Source: Clostridia bacterium
GTDB taxonomy: Bacteria; Bacillota; Clostridia; Oscillospirales; CAG-272
Direction of reading: 5' to 3'
Length of the DNA: 61,020 nucleotides
Assembly: GCA_017387685.1 (NCBI GenBank)
Contig: JAFOEU010000036.1
Location: 1 to 61,020, forward strand
Of this stretch, positions 42,613 to 52,600 are shown piece by piece (the first letter of the stretch is position 1; the number at the start of each line of letters is the position of its first letter). A program made the position numbers and the translations under genes. The notes below the pieces were generated by a model. The model was not told where the DNA came from. It was given only the letters and a program-made list of their open reading frames with translations, and searched no databases.

Positions 42613-43492
42613 ACTTCAAATCCTCCGTTTTGCAAATATCGTAGTTAAATCCAAATTCTCCCTTGCGTGAAAGCCCAACGTATGCGCCAAAGCATCCGGA
42701 TCTGTGCAATACCGAAATTCCCGCCTTGCCCATCAGCTCGGGTATACTCCCCGCGTGCGCCGTTGCAATAAGGGGAACGCCGCAGTTATGCGCCTCGCAG
42801 ATCGCATCAGCCTCCGCACGGTTTCCGATCTCATCGCAGATGATCACCTCAGTTCCAAGCGTGCGTGCCGCGATCGAAATTCCGATATGCTTGGGATATC
42901 CCGTCAGAATATCCACGCAGAGTGCGGGATTATCGAGCGAACAAGAAAGCTCTCCGCGCGTATCTACAACGCTCACCCTCCGAGCGTCTCTTCCCGAGGA
43001 AAGCTCTGCCGCAAGCGCACGCAAAAGCGTAGTTTTGCCCACTCCCGGCGGCGAATATATCAGAACGCCCGAGGTATACCGCCGCTCACGTATCAGCTCT
43101 GCAATTTCTTTTCCGACCTTCGGCACAGGATGAGGAATTCGTATGATCAACGAATCAATGTCGTAGATTCCGCATATTTTTCCTCCCGACATAGCGGCTC
43201 GTCCGCACACACCCACGCGTATTCCACCGCGCAGACCGATGTACCCATCTGCGATCGTATCGCGGAATGCATAGACAGACCCCTCGCAAAGCCGCGTCAC
43301 AGTACGGTCCATCTCCACGCCCGTCAGTATCGCGGGAGTCGGAATATTCCTTCCCGCGGATGTAATGGTCACCCTGCGCCCTCGGTGGAGCCTTATCTCT
43401 TCAACTCGCGACAGTCCGCTTGCAACCGACTCGATCTCGCCCCTTACCCTATCAGGCAAAGCCAGCAACACTATACCCGGAATATCCGTCAT
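42599..43492 (-). CDS. spoIIIAA: Stage III sporulation protein AA, secretion-type ATPase
   Basis: 297 residues. Walker A in GVLIYSPPGVGKTTLLRALA near 150, Walker B-like GTEVIICDEIGNRAEADAI, the latter strongly conserved in the family. N-terminus VEEIRLHRGRRVTITSAG is also typical. ATPase that powers the feeding-tube complex from the mother cell. First gene of the eight-gene operon. No sigma-A promoter is visible upstream; an AATATT at 43540 region could belong to a sigma-E promoter but the -10 is not convincing. Confidence 0.95.
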   Translation of the reverse strand: MTDIPGIVLLALPDRVRGEIESVASGLSRVEEIRLHRGRRVTITSAGRNIPTPAILTGVEMDRTVTRLCEGSVYAFRDTIADGYIGLRGGIRVGVCGRAAMSGGKICGIYDIDSLIIRIPHPVPKVGKEIAELIRERRYTSGVLIYSPPGVGKTTLLRALAAELSSGRDARRVSVVDTRGELSCSLDNPALCVDILTGYPKHIGISIAARTLGTEVIICDEIGNRAEADAICEAHNCGVPLIATAHAGSIPELMGKAGISVLHRSGCFGAYVGLSRKGEFGFNYDICKTEDLKYAYP

Positions 43493-43643
43493 TTTCCGCC
43501 TCCTTGCTTGTCTACTGATAAAATTTATTCAAAAAATCAAAAAATATTCCTTACGCACCAAACCTTTTCTCGTTTTCCGACACTTATATAGTGAAAGGCA
43601 AAAATATCAACCTCGGCGTTATATGAGCTCAACTGCGCGGTTA

Positions 43644-43671
43644 TTGACTTTCACCGATATTTTGGTATAAT
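43644..43671 (+). promoter_or_regulatory. Promoter of the 214-residue membrane protein gene
   Basis: TTGACT (43644-43649), 16 bases, TATAAT (43666-43671). A second TATAAT (43745-43750) within GCTAT-AAT-ATAGC lies nearer the gene but lacks a -35. Confidence 0.7.
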
Positions 43672-43776
43672 TAAAGCAGATCGATCGATTATCCCAAAAA
43701 ATTTACCGTTTATCCCAAAATCAAAAATTCTAAGACTTCTATGCTATAATATAGCAAACAGCAAAGGAGAAATAAG

Positions 43777-44421
43777 ATGGCAAAAAACAATCAAAATACA
43801 GCGACACGTTATTTCACACAGCCGAACCGCGACAAGCTTGAGAGTGTCCTTTTCGCGGGCGGCATCGTCGGAATGATCGGTTTTCTCGTCGGATGGCTAA
43901 CCTATTATTGGTGGTACTCAATGATAGGCTGTTACATCGGCGGAAGCTGTATAATCGCTTACATCTTTCTTACAAGCAAGAAGGTCAAGGACGACGGATA
44001 CGACTCCCACGTCCGCGAGTTCCTCGAAAAGAACTCCCTCGAGCCAAAATCAATCTACAAGCTGAAGCTTTTCGACTGCCGCCGCGGATACGTTAAGCTC
44101 GGCAAGGATCGCAAACTGCGTTCGAGCATCTACTGCATATCCGAGTTTGATTTCTGCCGCGATACCTTCACCATCAAGGTCAAGGAGATCGACTTCTGCG
44201 CAACACCGGAGGGCGCTCCGCAGATAGCCGAGAGAAGCTACACACTTCCAATCGGTACGAAGACCGCAATCGAAGAGGTCGAGATCGAAGCACCCGAAGG
44301 CAAGAAAAAAGCGCATTTTCTCGTCCTCGCCCCCGAAGAAGGCGCAACCGTCCGCATCCCCGCTGATCCCAACTCCTGCGATACCGACGAGATTATTGAG
44401 AAAATTAAGCGCAAAAGATAA
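43777..44421 (+). CDS. Membrane protein of unknown function
   Basis: 214 residues with AAAGGAG before the ATG. Two adjacent membrane segments near 25-66 (GMIGFLVGWLTYYWW, GCYIGGSCIIAYIFL), then a cytoplasmic-like domain of beta character (YKLKLFDCRRGYVKLGKDRK, TIKVKEIDFCATPEGAP). No family recognised. Transcribed alone between the divergent spoIIIA operon and alaS. Confidence 0.75.
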   Translation: MAKNNQNTATRYFTQPNRDKLESVLFAGGIVGMIGFLVGWLTYYWWYSMIGCYIGGSCIIAYIFLTSKKVKDDGYDSHVREFLEKNSLEPKSIYKLKLFDCRRGYVKLGKDRKLRSSIYCISEFDFCRDTFTIKVKEIDFCATPEGAPQIAERSYTLPIGTKTAIEEVEIEAPEGKKKAHFLVLAPEEGATVRIPADPNSCDTDEIIEKIKRKR

Positions 44422-44422
44422 G

Positions 44423-44450
44423 AAAAACGCACCGATTTGGTGCGTTTTTT
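44423..44450 (+). terminator. Intrinsic terminator
   Basis: AAAAACGCACC (44424-44434) and GGTGCGTTTTT (44439-44449) with a GATT loop and T-run. Ends the 214-residue gene, 20 bases before the alaS promoter. Confidence 0.9.
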
Positions 44451-44471
44451 CTTCTTTTTTATACCTTTTTA

Positions 44472-44500
44472 TTGACTTTCACTTCATATTATGATATAAT
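44472..44500 (+). promoter_or_regulatory. Promoter of alaS
   Basis: TTGACT (44472-44477), 17 bases, TATAAT (44495-44500). The leader is only ~40 nt, so no T-box is present for this tRNA synthetase. Confidence 0.9.
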
Positions 44501-44546
44501 AAAATATCTATGTAGTAATTTATTTTTCGAAAGGATATATACAGTC

Positions 44547-47177
44547 ATGCAATGGACATCCCTTAACGACATTCGTGAGAAGTACCTTGCTTTCTTTGAA
44601 TCGAAAGGTCATCTCCGTCTGCCGTCCTATCCCCTTATTCCCCACAACGACAAATCCCTTCTTCTCATCAACTCGGGTATGGCGCCTATGAAGAAGTTCT
44701 TCACCGGCGAGGAGATTCCTCCCCGCAACCGCGTTACCACCTGTCAGAAGTGCATCCGTACCCCCGACCTTGAGCGCGTAGGTCACACCGCGCGTCACGG
44801 TACGTTCTTTGAAATGCTCGGCAACTTCTCCTTCGGCGATTACTTCAAGGAGCAGGCAATTGCTTGGGCTTGGGAATTCCTCACCGTAACCCTCGAGATC
44901 CCCGCAGAGCTTCTCTGGCCCTCGATCTACGAGCAGGACGAGGAAGCTTTCCACATCTGGCACGATCAGATCGGCGTTCCCGCAGAGCGCATCGTTCGCC
45001 TCGGCAAGGCTGACAACTTCTGGGAGCACGGCTCCGGCCCCTGCGGCCCCTGCTCCGAGATCTACTTCGACCGCGGCGAAAAGTACGGCTGCGGCTCTCC
45101 CGACTGTAAGCCCGGTTGTGACTGCGACCGCTTTATGGAGATTTGGAACAACGTATTCTCCCAGTTCAACAACGACGGTCAGGGCAACTACACCGAGCTC
45201 GCACAGAAGAACATCGATACCGGTATGGGTCTTGAGCGTCTCGCTTGCGTAATGCAGGGCGTTGACAATATGTTCGAGGTTGACACCATTCAGAAGGTCA
45301 TCGGAAAGGTCTGCGAGATCTCCGGCAAGAAGTACGGCAACGACAAGAAGAATGATATCTCCATCCGTGTTATCACCGACCACGTCCGCTCCGCAATGTT
45401 TATGATCTCCGACACCGTTATCCCCTCCAACGAGGGACGCGGCTACGTTCTCCGCAGAATCATCCGTCGCGCTTGCCGCCACGGTAAGCTCCTCGGAATC
45501 GACCATCCCTTCCTCGTTGACGTTGTAGCTGTTGCTATCGGCGAAAGCTGCGGTGCATACCCCGAGCTTGCAGCAAAGGCTGACTATATCAAGAGAGTTC
45601 TCTCGATCGAGGAAGAGCGCTTCGATGCAACCATCGACGCAGGTCTTTCGATCCTCTCCAACCTCGTTCGTAACGCTCTCGCCGAAAACTCCGGCGTGAT
45701 CTCGGGCGAAGAGGTATTCAAGCTTTATGATACCTTCGGTTTCCCCATCGACCTCACCCGTGAGATCGCTGAGGAAAGCCACCTCGCAATTGACGAGGAG
45801 ACCTTCCAGATGCTGATGACACAGCAGAAGAAGCGCGCTCGTGAGGCTCGCGCTAACATCGGCGGTTGGGATTCCTCCTCCAAGTCGCTTCTTGAAAACA
45901 TCCCCGCTACCGAATTTGCAGGCTACACCGAGGCTACCGCAGACGCAAAGATCCTCGCTGTTATGGCTGACGGCGAGCTCGTTGATTCCGTCAGCGAAGG
46001 CGATTGCACCATCATTCTCGATCGCACCCCCTTCTATGGCGAAGGCGGTGGACAGATCGGTGACAAGGGTACCATCTACGCTGACGGCAAGCTTCTCTGC
46101 GTAACCGATACAAAGAAGACCGACGGCATCTACCTCCATCTCTGTACCGTTGTAAACGGCGTATTCAGCGTCGGCGACACCGTAACCGCAGAGATTGAGG
46201 CTATGCGCCGCGCTTCTATCAAGCGCAACCACTCTGCTGCTCACCTTCTCCAGGCGGCTCTTCGTACCGTTCTCGGTGAGCACGTTGAGCAGGCAGGTTC
46301 CTACGTCAGCAACAAGGTCTGCCGTTTCGATTTCTCCCACTTCCAGGCTCTGACCGCTGAAGAGATCGAAAAGGTTGAAGGTCTTGTAAACGCTCATATT
46401 CTCCTCGCTTCTCCCATCGTAACCAAGGAGACCGACATAGAGACCGCAAAGAGCGAGGGTGCTATGGCACTCTTCGGCGAAAAGTACGGCAAGACCGTTC
46501 GTATGGTCAAGATGGGCAACTTCTCCACCGAGCTTTGCGGCGGTACTCACTGCTCCAATACCGGTGAGATCGGTCTGTTCAAGATCACTTCCGAGACCTC
46601 CGTTGCGGCGGGCGTTCGCCGTATCGAGGCTGTGACCGGACTCGGCGTTCTCGAGCTTATCAAGCAGAAGGACAACCTTATCACCGAGACAGCACGCGAG
46701 CTCAAGGCTCCCAATCCCGCAGACGTTGCAAAGAAGGCTTCTGCTACCGTGGCAGAGCTTGCAGCAGCTAAGCGTGAGATCGAGTCCCTCAACTCCAAGC
46801 TCGCGGCTACCAAGCTTGATTCGCTCCTCTCCGGCGCAAAGGCAGTAGGCAGCGTAAACCTCTGCACCGCTCGTTTCGACGGTATGGCGATCGAGGTTGC
46901 GCGTTCTCTTGCAGACGAGATCAAGGCAAGCCGCTCCGATGTTGTTGCAGTTCTTGCAGTTGCAACCGACGGTAAGCTCAACTTCATCACCGTTTGCGGT
47001 GCTGATGCAGTTAAGGCAGGCGCACACGCAGGCAAGATCGTTTCCGCAGTTGCCGCAGTAACCGGCGGTAAGGGCGGCGGACGTCCCGACAACGCTATGG
47101 CGGGCGGACGCGACGTAGCTCTCATCGCAGATGCACTCGCTGCTGCAGAGACTACCCTCGCAGGAATGATTAAATAA
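44547..47177 (+). CDS. alaS: Alanyl-tRNA synthetase
   Basis: 876 residues from ATG 44547, chosen for the AAAGGAT before it and because MQWTSLNDIREKYLAFFESK is the family start; an upstream in-frame ATG lies inside the promoter. Catalytic core segments: LLINSGMAPMKKFFTG, RHGTFFEMLGNFSFGDYF, GSGPCGPCSEIYFDRG. Editing domain: RNHSAAHLLQAALR (HxxxH) and ELCGGTHCSNTGEIG. The C-Ala domain contains GKGGGRPDNAMAGG. All key residues are present. Charges tRNA-Ala. Heavy use of C-ending codons, typical of strong expression. Confidence 0.97.
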   Translation: MQWTSLNDIREKYLAFFESKGHLRLPSYPLIPHNDKSLLLINSGMAPMKKFFTGEEIPPRNRVTTCQKCIRTPDLERVGHTARHGTFFEMLGNFSFGDYFKEQAIAWAWEFLTVTLEIPAELLWPSIYEQDEEAFHIWHDQIGVPAERIVRLGKADNFWEHGSGPCGPCSEIYFDRGEKYGCGSPDCKPGCDCDRFMEIWNNVFSQFNNDGQGNYTELAQKNIDTGMGLERLACVMQGVDNMFEVDTIQKVIGKVCEISGKKYGNDKKNDISIRVITDHVRSAMFMISDTVIPSNEGRGYVLRRIIRRACRHGKLLGIDHPFLVDVVAVAIGESCGAYPELAAKADYIKRVLSIEEERFDATIDAGLSILSNLVRNALAENSGVISGEEVFKLYDTFGFPIDLTREIAEESHLAIDEETFQMLMTQQKKRAREARANIGGWDSSSKSLLENIPATEFAGYTEATADAKILAVMADGELVDSVSEGDCTIILDRTPFYGEGGGQIGDKGTIYADGKLLCVTDTKKTDGIYLHLCTVVNGVFSVGDTVTAEIEAMRRASIKRNHSAAHLLQAALRTVLGEHVEQAGSYVSNKVCRFDFSHFQALTAEEIEKVEGLVNAHILLASPIVTKETDIETAKSEGAMALFGEKYGKTVRMVKMGNFSTELCGGTHCSNTGEIGLFKITSETSVAAGVRRIEAVTGLGVLELIKQKDNLITETARELKAPNPADVAKKASATVAELAAAKREIESLNSKLAATKLDSLLSGAKAVGSVNLCTARFDGMAIEVARSLADEIKASRSDVVAVLAVATDGKLNFITVCGADAVKAGAHAGKIVSAVAAVTGGKGGGRPDNAMAGGRDVALIADALAAAETTLAGMIK

Positions 47178-47426
47178 GTTACTAGTTACTAGTTACTAGT
47201 TGCTAGTTACTAGTTGAAGGTAGATTTCCTCGCGTTGCTCGGAAATCAATATAATAGAAAAAACTCTCGGATATCTCAAAGCGTTGCTTTAGGTTATCCG
47301 AGAGTTTTTTGTTTACTCGTTTGAAATTTATACCGTACAAAATCTTATCCGCAAAGCACAAAATTATTGAATGTAATTTTTGCTCTGCAAAAATTTACCT
47401 TCAACTAGCAACTAGTAACTAACAAC
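47178..47426. repeat. Heptad-repeat inverted element after alaS
   Basis: Five GTTACTA heptads (one GTTGCTA) run from 47178 to 47212, followed by GTTGAAGGTA (47213-47222). The mirror image is at the right: TACCTTCAAC (47396-47405) followed by three complementary heptads TAGCAAC, TAGTAAC, TAACAAC (47406-47426). The 173 bases between hold a terminator. This 249-bp unit looks like a miniature, possibly mobile or slipped-strand repeat. No gene is seen inside. Confidence 0.75.
47258..47310 (+). terminator. Terminator of alaS
   Basis: AAAAAACTCTCGGATA (47258-47273) pairs with its near complement TATCCGAGAGTTTTTT (47295-47310), with a second small hairpin AAAGC/GCTTT in the loop. Flanked by the heptad repeats, so it may have come in with the element. 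Confidence 0.85.
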
Positions 47427-47430
47427 TAAA

Positions 47431-47470
47431 AAAACACCGCATCCGCGCCAAAGCGCGGATGCGGTGTTTT
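47431..47470. terminator. Terminator of the long sugar-transport operon
   Basis: Perfect 17-bp stem AAAACACCGCATCCGCG (47431-47447) and its complement (47454-47470) with loop CCAAAG. Same inner core and size as the terminator at 6894. Confidence 0.92.
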
Positions 47471-47494
47471 GCGTATTGGATAATAACGCGGAAA

Positions 47495-48625
47495 TTAATC
47501 TGCGGTAAGACCCGAACGCTCGATACCCTGTACCAGGAAGTTCTGGCAGAAGAGGTACATAATGACAAGCGGAAGAATGATGAGCAATCCGCAAGTATTT
47601 CTGATTGCCGAGTAGTAGAGGTTCTGACCTGCGTACTGGGTCTCCAGCGAACGAGGAATGTCTACAACGTCGGGCATAAGTACGGTCTTATTCGTGGTGA
47701 AGAAGAGCGTGGTATAGAAGTCATCGGTCCACTGCCAAGAGAAGGCGAAGAGGAATACGGTGATCATCATGGGTACCGACAGAGGCAGAATGATCTGCAG
47801 GAAGGTACGTCCAACGCCCGAACCGTCGATGTAAGCCGACTCTTCAAGCTCATTGGGAACTCCCATGAAGAACTGACGGAGCATGAATACGTAAAGTCCG
47901 TTCTTAAATCCAAGTCCGGTGAGGGAGAGGATGATGAGAGGCCAATAGGAGTTGTTAAGGTTGAATGCGCCATCCTCAACGACAGCCTTCAGGAACTTAG
48001 AGGTAGGCTCTGCTCCGAAGATGTTGATGTTTGCGAGAATGTCATTCAGGAATCCGATCTCGCCAACGGTTGCATTACCCGAGAGGAACTTGATAATTCC
48101 GAAGATATCGAAATATCTGAAGTTCATAAACATCGAGTACTGAATCGTCTGGTGAGGAACGACCATCGTAAAGATAACCGCCATAAACACAAGTCCCGAA
48201 CCCTTGAACTTAAACTTTGCAAGTCCATATGCAATAAGGCAGCAGATGAATGTCTGGATAAGCGCTGTCGATCCCGAAAGAAGGAGCGTATTTCCAAATG
48301 CAGAAAAGTACTGATTTTCAAGAAGTATGAACTTATACATATCAAGCGAGAAATCCTTAGGAATAAGCATAACCGTTACGTCAACGAAGTCATTTCTACC
48401 CATAAAGGAACCCGCGATCTGTGTGAAGAAGGGGTAAAGTACGATGTAAGAGATACCGAGAAGCAGGACAAAGCGGACGATATACCAAATCACACCACCG
48501 ACGAAAGCCATATTAATGAACTTCGCCTTAAGTCTTTCCTTAAGCGGGGTACGCTCAAATTCAACTCTGATCTTATTTTTAGTCTCCTTAGTGATCTGAG
48601 GAGAACCGGTCTGTTGTGCGTTCAT
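47495..48625 (-). CDS. Sugar-type ABC transporter permease, MalG-like (pair 1)
   Basis: 376 residues, about 100 more than usual. Six membrane segments; the EAA coupling loop is ELEESAYIDGSGVGRTFLQI. Excess length comes from a ~60-residue N-terminal cytoplasmic part and an insertion of about 60 residues after MNFRYFDIFGIIKF, placed between membrane segments on what should be the outer side. Family role: moves a sugar or oligosaccharide with a MalF-type partner, the gene 19 bases upstream. No ATPase in the operon. Last gene before the terminator. Confidence 0.88.
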   Translation of the reverse strand: MNAQQTGSPQITKETKNKIRVEFERTPLKERLKAKFINMAFVGGVIWYIVRFVLLLGISYIVLYPFFTQIAGSFMGRNDFVDVTVMLIPKDFSLDMYKFILLENQYFSAFGNTLLLSGSTALIQTFICCLIAYGLAKFKFKGSGLVFMAVIFTMVVPHQTIQYSMFMNFRYFDIFGIIKFLSGNATVGEIGFLNDILANINIFGAEPTSKFLKAVVEDGAFNLNNSYWPLIILSLTGLGFKNGLYVFMLRQFFMGVPNELEESAYIDGSGVGRTFLQIILPLSVPMMITVFLFAFSWQWTDDFYTTLFFTTNKTVLMPDVVDIPRSLETQYAGQNLYYSAIRNTCGLLIILPLVIMYLFCQNFLVQGIERSGLTAD

Positions 48626-48643
48626 TGAAATATCCTCCTTTCT

Positions 48644-49627
48644 TTAGTCTTTCTTCTGATAGAATACGAATGCGGATGCAATACCTGCAACTGCAGCGAC
48701 GATGAGGATAACGATCAGGAAGTACATCCAAGACATTGCGGAGGAAATTTCCTTACCGTTTGTGGTGGTGTAAATACCGTCGATAAATCTCATAACTGTA
48801 TTCTGGTCTGTGGTAAACGAGTCGATAATAGTGTAAACAGCGTTAACAAGGATCATCGGGCTTATCATCGGGAAGGTGATCTTCCAGAAGGTTTCCCAAC
48901 CGGTTGCACCGTCGATCGAGCAAGACTCATAGATCGCAGGAGAAATAGACTGAAGACCTGCAAGGAAGATAAGCATCTGTACGCCGGAACGGTTAACGAT
49001 ATCGTAGATATTGTTGATCATTGTTACAACGTACTCAACAAGCTCCGTACCGACCTTCATACCCGCGAATAGATTTTCAATATCTATCGCGGATACGATT
49101 TCACTTGCGGTGCTGACCTCAGTACCGTCTGCAATTCCTTCTTCACCCATATCATCCATGATGTTCTGGGATGCGATGGACTCCATAAGACCTGTAGAAA
49201 TAATAACAGGAACGAAGAGGATCGCACGGAATGCTGCACGGCCTGCCATCTTCTGGTTGAGAAGAACTGCCATGAAGAGCGAGAAAAGGATGATCGCAGG
49301 AATATCGAAGGCAAGCTCCTTGATACCTGTTACGAGAGTTTTAATAAAATCGGGGTTTACAAAGAGAGCTTCGTTGTAGTTTTCCCATCCTACGAACTCG
49401 GTTACCGAGCCTTCACCTGCGACGATCGTTACGTGGCTGAAGCTGTATACGATCGAGTCCCAAATCATAGGAAGGTAAATTGCGATAAAACCTACAAGGA
49501 AAGGAAGAACAAAGAAATAACCGGATCTGGCTTTACGTTTGTCAAGCGATGCGCTGCCGCGACGCTTTTTGGGCGCCTTGAGCTTCTGCTCGCTGACGGT
49601 AGTATTAAGTTTCATTTCATTCGTCAT
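48644..49627 (-). CDS. Sugar-type ABC transporter permease, MalF-like (pair 1)
   Basis: 327 residues. Basic N-terminus (APKKRRGSASLDKRKARSGY), first membrane segment VLPFLVGFIAIYLPMIWD, and the EAA loop IYESCSIDGATGWETFWKI. Like its partner it has an insertion of about 60 residues, ending near NNIYDIVNRSGVQMLIFLAG, rich in Asp/Glu, in the outer loop before the coupling region. Insertions in both partners may fit an unusual binding partner such as the giant protein encoded 14 bases upstream. Confidence 0.88.
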   Translation of the reverse strand: MTNEMKLNTTVSEQKLKAPKKRRGSASLDKRKARSGYFFVLPFLVGFIAIYLPMIWDSIVYSFSHVTIVAGEGSVTEFVGWENYNEALFVNPDFIKTLVTGIKELAFDIPAIILFSLFMAVLLNQKMAGRAAFRAILFVPVIISTGLMESIASQNIMDDMGEEGIADGTEVSTASEIVSAIDIENLFAGMKVGTELVEYVVTMINNIYDIVNRSGVQMLIFLAGLQSISPAIYESCSIDGATGWETFWKITFPMISPMILVNAVYTIIDSFTTDQNTVMRFIDGIYTTTNGKEISSAMSWMYFLIVILIVAAVAGIASAFVFYQKKD

Positions 49628-49641
49628 TTTTGCCGCCTCCT

Positions 49642-52600
49642 TTAATTAGTTTTTGTAGTGGTCTCGAAGTATATGGGCTCGTTGCCGGGGATGACCTTAA
49701 CGCCGCCGTATCTTACGAGAGTGTGGGTTACGCCGTCGAATACGACGCTTACGCTGTAGTAGTTGTAGTTCATGATGAAGTAAGTACCGTTTTCGTACTC
49801 AACGAGAACGATGTTACCGGAGTCGTCGGTGTACTTGGTGTACTCATACTCGGGCTCCTTCTCTTCCTCTTCCTCGGTTACTTCCTCTTCGGGCTCAACG
49901 TAGTCGGGAACGATTACGGTGCCGTCAGCCTTAACCTCAACTCTGAGAGCAGTAAGCTCGAATTCAGTGTTGGTGTTAGGAATAACTGCCTTTGCAAGCT
50001 CGAGAGTATCAATGAAGAGTGCAAGAGTCTTATCTACTACTTCGTTAGCAGCCTTAACATTCTCGCGAGTCTCATTGTATACGCCCTCAAGCTTGGAGAG
50101 GAATACGTCGGAGTAAACGCCCTTGAATTCAGCACTGTTGTAGTACTCCTTCGCGATGACGGAGTTAGCAAGTGCATTGTTAAGAGTGCTTGCCTGAGTG
50201 TTAAGGGACTTGAAGAGGTTGTTTACAGTGGTAACACAACCCTTAACAGCACCGAATGCGGTGTTGTATGCCTTGAGCGCTGCAGAATACTCAGTAATGA
50301 TGTTGGGATTGGGAGCGAGGGAAGCCTCGTAAGCTCCGAGAATCTTAGAGAAGTTATCAATACCGGTGTAAGGAGCAACAACGTCAAGCTGTGCCTTAGC
50401 ATCGTTATCCTTAGTGGTTGCGGTTACAAGGCTGGACTTAGCAGTTACGAGCTGAGTGAGAGCAGCCTTGAGATCATCACTCTCAAACGCGAATGCGTTG
50501 ATAAGCTTTGCGTTATCGGTCTGCTGAGTTCTGAGTGCTACGTATTCAGCGGAGCTCTTTACAGGACCGGTCTTGGTGTTCTTGTAAGAATTTACTGCGG
50601 TCAGAGCTGCATCAAGCGCGCTCTTTGCAGTCTTGTACGCCTCGGTAGCCTCAGCTGCCTTCTGATACTTGGTGATGTAATCGTTTTCGATATAACCTGC
50701 ACCAATTACGAATCCTTCTGCATTCTTGGTTACTCCAAGAAGGATGTTGTAGTTAGCATCGCCCTCTGCCTTCTTGGGCACGGTAACCTTGGTGTACTTA
50801 ACGTTGATAAGGTTGTAGAGCTCGTTCGCGATCTTGATCTGCTGCTCTGCATTTGCGCTGCTGATCTTAGAGGTAAGCTCTGCGATCTTCGCATCAATGG
50901 GAGCGGTGAGCTTTTCAACGATATCCTTGTAATCAGCTTCCTCAAGGTAACCGTCGAGAACCTTCTGGAGTGCAACCTTCTTTTCAGCATAGGTCTTAAG
51001 AAGATTGGTGTATTCAGCAGTGTAAACAACTGCATTTTCCATAGCTGTCATAGACGCGGTTACTTCTGCCTGAGCATTGGTAAGAGCAGTATAGTCAGCC
51101 ATGATCTTCTTGTACGCTGCGGTTACGGAAGCCTCAATCTTAGCGCCGAGAGACTCGATGGTCTTTTCGCTTGCCTTGAGGATAGCATCCTGTGCAAGGT
51201 AGTCAGCAGTAGTGGTATAGTTCTCATATGCATTGTATGCTGCCTCGTAAGCGCTCTTGAGAGCTGCGAAGGAAGCATCCTTTGCGAGGTGATATACGTC
51301 AATCTCGTTGTTAGCTGCCTTGATAGCTGCCTTGGTATCAACGATCTTCTGCTCGTACTCTGCGATAGCAGCGATAACCTTCTGGTGCTCAACGCTATTG
51401 GGATAAGCGATAGAAATAGTGTTAAGATTCTTCTTGAGCTGGTCAAGAACGATCTCATAGGTGGAAAGCGAAAGCTTGATTGTTTCAGCGTTTGCCTTCT
51501 TTGCTACATAGTCAGCATCGGTGATGGTTGCGCCGATAGTCTTCTGAGCCTGCTCGTATGCACTCTGTGCAGAGCCCATAGCCTGGAAGAGTGCGCTCTT
51601 GAGATCATTGATAGCCTTCTCTGCTGCTGCCTTTGCATCGATAGCCTCGGCATAGGTACGTGCATCAGTGAGGGACTCAACGAACTTGGTGATGTTAGCA
51701 AGAGCTGCATCAGCACCGGTTCCTGCAGCAACTGCAGAATCGTATGCCTTAATGAGAGTGGGAAGCATATTGATCTTCTTGGTTACTGCAGTTTCAAGTG
51801 CAGTCTCAAGAGCAGCTTCCTTCTCTGCAACTGCGTTAACAGCAGTCTTAAGAGATGTCTGGGTGTTGTTCCAAGCAGTAAGGAACTCGCTGTAAACCTT
51901 ATTGGAACCGGTATGCTTGAAGTTGGTGTTGAGGAGGTTATAAACCTTAGTCCAAGCATTAGCAAGCTCGTAAGCATCCTCAAGAGGAGCCTTAGCAGCT
52001 GCCTTTGCAAGAGCATCCTTAACGAGAGTATTCATACCCATAGTTACGGAAGGAACACCCTTAGCGTTTACGGTAACAGCTCCGTCATAGTAAGCATTGA
52101 TGCTGTCGTAGATCTTGTTGATCTCGTCGCTGGCAGTTCCGGAAACGATTGCTGCGTATACACGGCCTTCAAGGAGAGATTCCTGAAGCTTCTTAGCAGC
52201 AAGCTCCTCAGCGAGCTTGTTAGCGATCTCTTCTTCCTTCTTCAGAGCTTCCTCGTCAGCAATAACCTCGTCCGCATCGGGGATACGCTCGCCGATAAGG
52301 AACTGGTGGCCGACGATCTTCTGGAGCTGGAGATCCTTGGTAAGATCGTTAAGTACGGTGTAGTACTTGATAACGTCGGACTTAAGAATGTCATAACGTA
52401 CAGAGTAGTATTCACTCAGATGCATATCTTCCTTAAGCTCCTCGTAGTTTTCGTAGCAAAGTACGAAGTAGAGACCTGCACCGTTTTCGATTGCCTTGAG
52501 CATGCTGTAACCGATGTTACCTTCCATGTTCAGAGGAGTACCTGCGAACTCAACGCTTCCGTGGAGAACTACACCAATGAAAGGAACTGCGTTCGATGAC

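Noticed and set aside
43493-43600. Sigma-E promoter before spoIIIAA
   Set aside because: An AATATT-like -35 can be found but no convincing CATA-type -10 at the right distance; not listed as a feature.
44472-44546. Start of alaS 25 codons upstream
   Set aside because: That ATG overlaps the -35 to -10 region, so it cannot be in the transcript; the family start MQWTSLNDIR has a ribosome binding site.
44520-47027. An 835-codon frame opposite alaS
   Set aside because: alaS motifs are unambiguous and the antisense product is low in recognisable structure.
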